Shown here one piece after another: positions 12,573 through 17,971 of a stretch of 22,032 nucleotides of DNA (the first letter of the stretch is position 1; each line of letters begins with the position of its first letter). Where the stretch lies: assembly GCA_036274055.1 (NCBI GenBank), contig DASUGM010000273.1, forward strand, positions 1 to 22,032. Direction: 5' to 3'. Under the pieces are notes generated by a model. That model did no database searches and had not been told where the DNA came from. It saw nothing but the letters and a program-made list of their open reading frames with translations. Both the position numbers and the translations under genes were made by a program. The DNA is from DASUGM01 sp036274055. GTDB taxonomy: Bacteria; Acidobacteriota; Vicinamibacteria; Vicinamibacterales; SCN-69-37.

Positions 12573-14130
12573 CGGTGCAGCCAGGCGATACCGCCGGGCG
12601 CCTCCAGACTTTGTCGGCGATCAGCAGGTAGCCGGCATCGGTCAGGTACGACGCGAGCGCCGGAGGCGGATCGCCAAAGACGACGTCGGGCTGCTTGACG
12701 CGCCAGTACGCGATCAGGTCGTGCGGCACGTCGAGGTAGTTGCTTCCGAGCAACACCTCCGTTTGTCGCGTGCCGACGAAACGCGGATAGGCCATGAAAT
12801 AGCGGGCGTAGAGTCCGGTCGGGCCGGCGAGCAGGCAGTCGTGCGAGGCCGCCTGTCTCACCGCCTCGACGATGGCAGGAGCCGTTTGCGCGGAGGCCTC
12901 TCGGACGTGAGAGCGGGCGTCGGCAAACCGGACCGCGAGGGTCGCGCCGATCGCCGCGGCGACGACGAGCCACAGCCCGAACGCCCAGACCGTGACTTGC
13001 GCGAGGCCGAGGCGGACGACACGGGAGGCGCCGTGCGTCACTGCCGACGCCAACGCCGGGACGAAGAGCGGCACGAGCGGCGCAAAATACACTGGCGACG
13101 CGCTGTTGAGCACGATGCCTGCGCCGATGAGTGCGCCAGCAAGCAGCGGGCGCGCGCGATAGCGATCGGGATCGGGCCGGAACAGCAGCAGCGCGGTGAC
13201 GCCAAACAGCCAGAGCGTGCGTTCCCACCACGGCATGCCCAGCACCATGCTGCGGTGCCGGACCATCTCCTTCGGGATCAACTCGAACGGCGAGAGGAAC
13301 GACGCGGCGAGCTTGCCGGCGTCCATCGGCGCGGTGAGGTTGAGCGCAGTGTCCGAGTCGACGGCCGACAGGCGCGCCAACGCGGCGGTGCGGACGTAGC
13401 TCTGCGGCGACGGCCAGACGCTCAACGCGAAGAACAACAGCGCGCCGGCGGCATACCCGCCGACGAACCCCGCGACCGGAATCGCCGACCTGCCGAAGGA
13501 CGCCTGACGACCTGCGATCGATCGCAGCGCTGGCCACAGCAGCGCCGTGCCAACCGCGACTGTCGCCGCCGCCGTGTGCAAATGGAAGTTCAATCCGAGG
13601 GCGAAGACCGCACCCAGGAGCGCGTATCGCCGCAGGGTCGGCGGTCGTTCGGCGATCGCGACGTAAAGCACAAATCCCCAGGCCACGATCGCGACGGCGA
13701 ACGAGTCCATCCGGATCGAGTTGGTGCCGTGAATCACGAGCAGCGCCGGCGCGATCGCAAATGCCGCCCACGCCGCCGCACCGCCACAGAGGCGGCGCGT
13801 CGCCATCGTCATGCCGAAAACCGCCAGGACGCTGGCGGCCAGCGAGACGAACCGCAGCGGCAGCAAGTACGGCCCGAGCGTCTGATACGCAAGGACGTAG
13901 AAGTAGACGCCGTAGCCCACGCCACCCATGCTCGGAATCTGCGGAAAACCCTGGACGAACGGGTATAGACCGAGTCCTCGAGACGCCGTTGCCGTAGTGC
14001 TGGCGTAGTAGGTCTCGTCCCAATCGAGCACATCCGGCATCGCGAGCGCGGCATAGGCGCGCACGCCAATGGCCGCGAGGCCGACGACCGCGGCAATAAG
14101 TGCGAACAGAATCGGAATGCGGGATTTCAC
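12538..14130 (-). CDS. Multi-pass GT-C / GT39-like membrane glycosyltransferase
   Basis: A 530-residue integral membrane protein with a first hydrophobic helix at about 5-30, then many others up to about 385, and a soluble C-terminal part of about 130 residues. The first outer loop carries VLDWDETYYAS, the acidic Asp-Glu motif typical of GT-C transferases (PMT/ArnT type), which use polyprenyl-phosphate sugars. It likely adds a sugar to a lipid or protein on the outer face of the inner membrane. The start is a GTG at 14130; a TATAAC -10-like sequence lies at 14151-14156 and no clear ribosome site is visible. Its last 35 bases overlap the end of the convergent GT2 gene. The pairing of a lipid-sugar synthase and a GT-C enzyme is biochemically logical. 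Confidence 0.85.
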   Translation of the reverse strand: MKSRIPILFALIAAVVGLAAIGVRAYAALAMPDVLDWDETYYASTTATASRGLGLYPFVQGFPQIPSMGGVGYGVYFYVLAYQTLGPYLLPLRFVSLAASVLAVFGMTMATRRLCGGAAAWAAFAIAPALLVIHGTNSIRMDSFAVAIVAWGFVLYVAIAERPPTLRRYALLGAVFALGLNFHLHTAAATVAVGTALLWPALRSIAGRQASFGRSAIPVAGFVGGYAAGALLFFALSVWPSPQSYVRTAALARLSAVDSDTALNLTAPMDAGKLAASFLSPFELIPKEMVRHRSMVLGMPWWERTLWLFGVTALLLFRPDPDRYRARPLLAGALIGAGIVLNSASPVYFAPLVPLFVPALASAVTHGASRVVRLGLAQVTVWAFGLWLVVAAAIGATLAVRFADARSHVREASAQTAPAIVEAVRQAASHDCLLAGPTGLYARYFMAYPRFVGTRQTEVLLGSNYLDVPHDLIAYWRVKQPDVVFGDPPPALASYLTDAGYLLIADKVWRRPAVSPGCTVTARQAESRRP

Positions 14131-14188
14131 CAGCCGCGGGACCGAGGCTGGTTATAGAACAGTTCGCGCCGATCGACAAACGCGCTTC

Positions 14189-15499
14189 TCAGGCCTGGTC
14201 TTCAAGGAACCACGCCAGCGCTTCGCCCGCCCGTTCGACCAGTCCGCGGCGCAGCCACTGTTCGAGCGTGACCGGGTCACACACCTGCGCGTCGTCGAGA
14301 AAGCCGCGCTCGAGTGCGCCGGCCCAGCCGCGATCGAGCACGCAGACGTTGTTCTCGTCGTTGTGCGAGAAGGAACGATTGTCGAAGTTGGTGGTTCCGA
14401 TCGTCGCCCAGACGCCGTCGACGACCATCGTCTTCTGGTGGAGCATCGTCCGGTTGTATTCGAGAACGGTGATGCCGCCACGCAACAGCTGCCCGCAGAG
14501 CCGGAGGCTGTTCCGCCGGGCCAGCCAGGTATCGTTGTGTGTGCCGGCCATCATGATCCGCACGTCGACGCCGCGCTGGCGGGCGTCGAGCAGCGCCGCG
14601 ACCGCGACCTCGTCAGGAACGAAATAGGGATTTGCGATGTAAATCTTTCGCCGGGCGCAGACGATGGAGAGGTAGTACATCGTGCGCACCGTCGAGGCGC
14701 CGACTTCCGGCGCGCTCATGATCGTCTGCGCCGCCAGCATGCCAGCCGCGGGAATCGGCGGATAAAAGAGGTCACCCGAGATGAGCTCGCCGGTGGTCTG
14801 AAGCCAGTTGTGCGCGAATCCGGTTTGCAGCGGCTGGACGGCAGGTCCTTCGATGCGAAGCTGCGTGTCTCGCCAGTGATTGGCGTCCTGCGCATGTCCG
14901 CGCCAGTGATCGGCGATCCCCGCGCCGCCAGTAAACCCGATGCGGCCGTCGATGATCAGCGACTTGCGATGGGTGCGGTGATTCAGCCTGCCGATCGAGT
15001 ACCAGCGCAGCGGGTTGTACCACGCCAGCTGGCAGCCGCCCTGCTCGAGTCGCTTCAGGATTTCTTCGCCGATGCTCGCGGATCCGACGGAGTCGAGCAG
15101 GAGCTTGACGCAGACGCCGCGCCGCGCCGTCGCGCTGAGCACGTCGGCGAACGCGAGCCCGACTTCGCCGGCCCAATAGATGTAGGCCTCGATGGTGACC
15201 GAATGCTGGGCGTCGCGAATCGCCGCGAGCATCGCGGGATAGAACTGATCGCCGTTGTTGAGAATATCGATGCGGTTGCCCGCGAGCGGCGCAACGCCGG
15301 TCGCGCCGGCCATCGTCGTCAGGAATTCCGGATCTTCGATCGAGAATTCGTGGTCGAGCCCGAACTGCGGTGGACGTTCCCAGGGCACCGCCAGGAACGC
15401 GATCGCGGCCCACGTTCCCGTGCCCGCGGCAAGCGCCCAGCGGTCCTCGACCAGCGCGGCGACGGCGATCATCGCCCACGGCCACCACGCCCAGAGCAC
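14189..15499 (-). CDS. Phospholipase D family protein, cardiolipin-synthase-like
   Basis: About 436 residues from the GTG at 15499. Two N-terminal membrane-spanning stretches (VLWAWWPWAMIAVAALV and ALAAGTGTWAAIAFLAV) are followed by two PLD catalytic motifs: HRTHRKSLIIDGRIGFTGGAGIAD and LHQKTMVVDGVWATIGTTNFDNRS (HxKx4D each). This is the layout of bacterial cardiolipin synthases, which join two phosphatidylglycerols at the inner membrane. The true start is uncertain: GTG 15499, ATG 15472, or an ATG at 15670 inside the adjacent palindrome. The last would add a repeat-encoded and Arg-rich leader unlike the family. The gene lies downstream of the GlsB-like gene on the same strand, with the palindrome between them. 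Confidence 0.88.
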   Translation of the reverse strand: MLWAWWPWAMIAVAALVEDRWALAAGTGTWAAIAFLAVPWERPPQFGLDHEFSIEDPEFLTTMAGATGVAPLAGNRIDILNNGDQFYPAMLAAIRDAQHSVTIEAYIYWAGEVGLAFADVLSATARRGVCVKLLLDSVGSASIGEEILKRLEQGGCQLAWYNPLRWYSIGRLNHRTHRKSLIIDGRIGFTGGAGIADHWRGHAQDANHWRDTQLRIEGPAVQPLQTGFAHNWLQTTGELISGDLFYPPIPAAGMLAAQTIMSAPEVGASTVRTMYYLSIVCARRKIYIANPYFVPDEVAVAALLDARQRGVDVRIMMAGTHNDTWLARRNSLRLCGQLLRGGITVLEYNRTMLHQKTMVVDGVWATIGTTNFDNRSFSHNDENNVCVLDRGWAGALERGFLDDAQVCDPVTLEQWLRRGLVERAGEALAWFLEDQA

Positions 15500-15605
15500 G
15501 CGGCGAAGCCGGGTCGCGAATCTCGCCGGTCCCTTCTTCGGCAGCGTGCGCGGGTCCGGCGCCAGCCGACGGCGCCACCGCCGGACCAGCCGCCGGCCGC
15601 GAAAT

Positions 15606-15717
15606 GGGGACGGGGGTGTTTTCCACAGATCCGTGCGAATTGGGGACAGGCCTTGCCGTGTCAGCGCCAAGGCCTGTCCCCAATCACCGCGGATCTGTGG
15701 AAAACACCCCCGTCCCC
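15606..15717. repeat. REPIN-like long palindrome
   Basis: Outer arms 15606-15633 and 15690-15717 are perfectly complementary over 28 bases. After a symmetrical 5-base internal loop, inner arms 15639-15655 and 15668-15684 pair perfectly over 17 bases, leaving a 12-base loop. The arms carry GGGGACGGGGGTGTTTTCC and TTGGGGACAGGCCTTG. GGGGACAGGCCT-type cores resemble REP sequences that are moved by REP-associated tyrosine transposases, so a REPIN or non-autonomous element is likely; no transposase is in the window. It begins two bases after the end of the GlsB-like gene and would form a very strong hairpin in any read-through transcript. No T-run follows, so it is not a classical terminator. Confidence 0.9.
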
Positions 15718-15719
15718 CG

Positions 15720-15974
15720 TTAAACCGTTCGACGGACGGCCATTCGATAGATGGCGAGGACGACGACCGCGCCGACCAGGGACATCAGGAACCCGGCCGG
15801 CTCATTGGGTCCGTAGAATCCCAGCGCACGGCCCAGGAAGCCGCCGAGCACGGCGCCGACGATGCCGAGGAGAATCGTGATAATCGCGCCGCCCGGATCG
15901 CGTCCCGGCATCAACAGCTTGGCGATGACACCGACAACGAGACCAAAGAGAATCCAGCCAAGTACTCCAAACAT
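15720..15974 (-). CDS. GlsB/YeaQ/YmgE family stress membrane protein
   Basis: An 84-residue hydrophobic protein with three predicted membrane helices (about 4-20, 29-50 and 60-77). It shows the family landmarks GWILFGLVVGVIAKLLMPGRDPGGAIITILLGIVGAVLGG. Members (E. coli YeaQ/YmgE, enterococcal GlsB) are induced by stress; the molecular role is unknown. The frame extends to 16001, but the ATG at 15974 fits the family and has GGGAGG five bases before it. That ribosome site lies inside a predicted bulged hairpin (15977-16045), suggesting translational control. The stop codon abuts the REPIN-like palindrome. Confidence 0.93.
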   Translation of the reverse strand: MFGVLGWILFGLVVGVIAKLLMPGRDPGGAIITILLGIVGAVLGGFLGRALGFYGPNEPAGFLMSLVGAVVVLAIYRMAVRRTV

Positions 15975-15976
15975 TT

Positions 15977-16045
15977 CCGCCTCCCGTCTGTCTGAGAGCA
16001 ACTCGCGTGCCCGACGCCGCCGGCAGTCAGACGGCGAAGAGGCGG
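15977..16045 (-). promoter_or_regulatory. SD-sequestering leader hairpin upstream of the GlsB-like gene
   Basis: Reading the minus strand, CCGCCTC, a 4-base TTCG bulge and CCGTCTG (16045 down to 16028) can pair perfectly with CAGACGG-GAGGCGG (15990 down to 15977), enclosing 37 bases. The 3' arm contains the GGGAGG ribosome site, two to five bases before the ATG at 15974. Fourteen GC-rich pairs would mask it. The stem is visible in the sequence; a regulatory role (thermosensor, or release by a factor or by competing structure) is inference. Confidence 0.5.
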
Positions 16046-16109
16046 AGGACTATTCGCGAAGTGGGCATCCACGTGCCCAATCGTGGCGGATCCCAGGGAT
16101 AGTGCCGGA

Positions 16110-17084
16110 TCAGGCGTTCAGCGACAGCGTGGCGCGCACACCGCCAAGCGGCGACTCACCCAGGACGATCGAGCCACCGTGGAGCTCGACGAGGTCGCGG
16201 ACGATGCCGAGGCCAAGGCCCGAGCCCGGGGCGGCTTCGTCAGCGCGTACGCCGCGTTGCAGGACGGCCTCGCGCATCGACGGCTCCAGCCCACCACCAT
16301 CGTCATCAACCTCAATGACCACCTGCCCGTTCGCCGCGGTCGACGACACCACGACGCGCGAAGCCGCCCACTTGCATGCGTTGTCGAGCAGGTTGCCGAG
16401 CATCTCATCGAGATCAACGCGAGTTGCACGCACGGTGTGCTCGCCCGCGACTGCGACGTCAATCTGCAGCCGGCGTTCCGCATACAGACGATGCAGGGTT
16501 CGGACGAGACCGTCCACGGACGTCAGCACCTGGCAGCGGACGGACGGATCCGCGCCTGAGGCGGCGGCCCGCGCCTGCGCCAGGTGGTAGTCCACCTGCC
16601 GGCGCATCCGCGCGACCTGCTGCTGCAGGCTGGCAGCGATCTCGGTCTGCCCGGCGGCGTCGGCGCGGGCAACTTCCTGCTGCAGGATCGCCAGCGGCGT
16701 CTTCAATCCATGCGCGAGATCGCCCGCCTTCGCGATCGCGCGGGCAACGCGCGCGTCGCGGTCGTCGAGCAGCGCGTTCAGATCGTCGACGAGCGGCTGC
16801 ACTTCCGACGGATAGCGGCCGTCGATGCGCCTGGCTTCGCCCTCACGTACCGCGAGCAGCTTCGCGCGCAGCGGCACGAAGGGCGAAAACCCGCTGCGAA
16901 ACTGTGCCAGCGCGGCGACGAGCAGCAGCGCGGCGACGACAAACAGCAGCGCGGTATGCGCGGCCAGCTGATAGTGGCCGCCGTGCAGCATCGGCACCAC
17001 GCTGAACAGCACCATGGCGATCGCCGCGAGCCCGAGGCCGACGGCGGCAAGGACGCGGGCGCGCAGCGAGGCAAATCGAATCAC
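16110..17084 (-). CDS. Sensor histidine kinase, PhoQ/OmpR-partner type
   Basis: A 324-residue membrane kinase. Two helices (about 10-31 and 42-61) enclose only about 10 residues outside the membrane, so there is no periplasmic sensor domain. A HAMP-like linker is followed by the phospho-acceptor helix GDLAHGLKTPLAIL (H125), then N-box LGNLLDNACKWA, G1 box VDDDGGGL and G2 box GSGLGLGIV of the ATPase domain, all intact. The signal is therefore probably sensed in the membrane or by a partner, of which the 46-residue membrane peptide across the promoter region is one candidate (inference). The start is GTG 17084, overlapping the regulator's stop by four bases (GTGA), indicating translational coupling. 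Confidence 0.93.
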   Translation of the reverse strand: MIRFASLRARVLAAVGLGLAAIAMVLFSVVPMLHGGHYQLAAHTALLFVVAALLLVAALAQFRSGFSPFVPLRAKLLAVREGEARRIDGRYPSEVQPLVDDLNALLDDRDARVARAIAKAGDLAHGLKTPLAILQQEVARADAAGQTEIAASLQQQVARMRRQVDYHLAQARAAASGADPSVRCQVLTSVDGLVRTLHRLYAERRLQIDVAVAGEHTVRATRVDLDEMLGNLLDNACKWAASRVVVSSTAANGQVVIEVDDDGGGLEPSMREAVLQRGVRADEAAPGSGLGLGIVRDLVELHGGSIVLGESPLGGVRATLSLNA

Positions 17085-17743
17085 GACGCCTCGCCGACGC
17101 GGTACCCGAGCCCGCGTACCGTCTCGATGAACGACGACCCGAGTTTGCGGCGGAGGCGCGCGATGAAGACCTCCACGGTGTTGGAGTCGCGATCGAAATG
17201 CTGCGCGTAGATGTGATCGGTCAACTCGCCCTGCGAAACCACCCGGCCGCGATGATGCATCAGATACGACAACACCCGAAACTCGTGGCTGGTCAGCTTG
17301 ACGACGGCGCCGGCGCGGGTGACGCGCGCCAGCCGCGGATCCAGGGTGACCTCGCCGACGCGCAGATCGGCGGTGACGTGGCCGGTGGCGCGGCGAATCA
17401 GCGCGCGCAGGCGCGCCAGCACTTCCTCCATCTGAAACGGCTTGGCGACGTAGTCGTCGGCGCCGCCGTCGATACCTTGCACCTTCTCGTGCCAGCTGTC
17501 GCGCGCCGTGAGGATCAGCACCGGGACGCGGATGCCGGTCTCGCGCCAGCGGCGCAGCAGCGTCAGGCCGTCGATCTTCGGCAGGCCGAGGTCGAGGATG
17601 ATCGCGTCGTACCGCTCGGTCTGCGCGAGGTAGTCGGCGCGCGCGCCGTCGCCGGCGCTGTCGGCCGCATAGCCGCCCGCCCCGAGCGCGTCGGTCAGCC
17701 GCTCGGCCAGCGACGCTTCGTCTTCGACGACCAGCACCCGCAC
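17081..17743 (-). CDS. OmpR/PhoP-family response regulator
   Basis: A 220-residue regulator. The receiver domain (1-115) has acidic E7/D8, phospho-acceptor D51 in IILDLGLPKIDG, T79 and K101 in YVAKPF. The winged-helix DNA-binding domain (about 125-217) has the family segments LTSHEFRVLSYLMHHRGRVVSQGELTDHIY, RDSNTVEVFIARLRRKL and IETVRGLGYRV. Phosphorylation by the downstream kinase should make it dimerise on direct-repeat DNA, and such repeats lie immediately upstream (17769-17797). The start is GTG 17743 with a TAGGGT -10-like hexamer six bases before it. It is the first gene of the two-component operon, divergent from the ADOP operon. Confidence 0.95.
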   Translation of the reverse strand: MRVLVVEDEASLAERLTDALGAGGYAADSAGDGARADYLAQTERYDAIILDLGLPKIDGLTLLRRWRETGIRVPVLILTARDSWHEKVQGIDGGADDYVAKPFQMEEVLARLRALIRRATGHVTADLRVGEVTLDPRLARVTRAGAVVKLTSHEFRVLSYLMHHRGRVVSQGELTDHIYAQHFDRDSNTVEVFIARLRRKLGSSFIETVRGLGYRVGEAS

Positions 17744-17749
17744 GCCTCT

Positions 17750-17755
17750 ACCCTA
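17750..17755 (-). promoter_or_regulatory. -10-like element (TAGGGT) of the two-component operon
   Basis: On the minus strand TAGGGT ends six bases before GTG 17743, consistent with a leaderless transcript. Its -35 position falls on the first TGAACGG repeat, so the regulator could activate or repress its own gene. An AGAGG between hexamer and start is too close to act as a normal ribosome site. Confidence 0.42.
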
Positions 17756-17768
17756 TCGCGCCCCGAGC

Positions 17769-17806
17769 TGAACGGCTCCTGAACGGGACATTAACGGGCC
17801 GTTCAG
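17769..17806. promoter_or_regulatory. OmpR/PhoB-type operator: three direct repeats at 11-bp spacing
   Basis: TGAACGG at 17769-17775 and 17780-17786 and TTAACGG at 17791-17797 start exactly 11 bases apart (7-bp unit, 4-bp spacer), one turn of helix. This is the layout bound head to tail by PhoB/OmpR-family dimers. An inverted copy, CCGTTCAG, follows at 17799-17806. The array lies between the divergent two-component and ADOP operons and covers the -35 zone of both. Binding by the adjacent regulator is inference, though strongly suggested by position and geometry. Confidence 0.62.
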
Positions 17807-17817
17807 CCGCGACCCCC

Positions 17818-17823
17818 TACACT
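17818..17823 (+). promoter_or_regulatory. -10 element (TACACT) of the ADOP operon, probably leaderless
   Basis: TACACT ends seven bases before the ATG at 17831. No -35 hexamer is visible; the TGAACGG array occupies that place, as in activator-dependent PhoB-class promoters. There is no ribosome site in the gap. Confidence 0.48.
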
Positions 17824-17830
17824 GCCGGCC

Positions 17831-17971
17831 ATGGCAAAGACCTCCGGCGGACTCGTCGTCACCCTGGTCGTGATCGCGATCGTCGCGGCCCTCGGCGTGG
17901 CGCTCTACATGTTCGGCTTCGACATGATTCGCGAGATGCACGGCGGGGGCGGCCTGCACGGCGGACAGTGA
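17831..17971 (+). CDS. 46-residue single-pass membrane peptide
   Basis: A short unrecognised protein. It begins MAKTSGG, has one membrane helix (about residues 8-27, LVVTLVVIAIVAALGVALYM), then FGFDMIREMHGGGGLHGGQ with a His/Gly-rich end. The ATG at 17831 follows a TACACT -10 by seven bases. Its TGA overlaps the GTG of the ADOP permease (GTGA), so the two are translationally coupled. It is the first gene controlled by the promoter facing the two-component operon. It could be a small subunit or modulator of the permease or the kinase; that is inference. Two His and the Met residues near the membrane could bind a metal, but nothing proves it. Confidence 0.62.
   Translation: MAKTSGGLVVTLVVIAIVAALGVALYMFGFDMIREMHGGGGLHGGQ

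Noticed and set aside
12440..14179. 579-codon minus-strand frame overlapping the GT39-like gene
   Set aside because: Same strand, different frame. The frame ending at 12538 encodes regular membrane helices and the DWDE motif, whereas this one is Arg-rich and has none.
14069..15880. 603-codon plus-strand open frame
   Set aside because: It is antisense to the PLD gene, continues through the palindrome and has no family features; a GC-driven shadow.
16062..16079. TGGGCA/TGCCCA hairpin as terminator of the two-component operon
   Set aside because: Six base pairs with a six-base loop and no T-run on either side; too weak to call a terminator.
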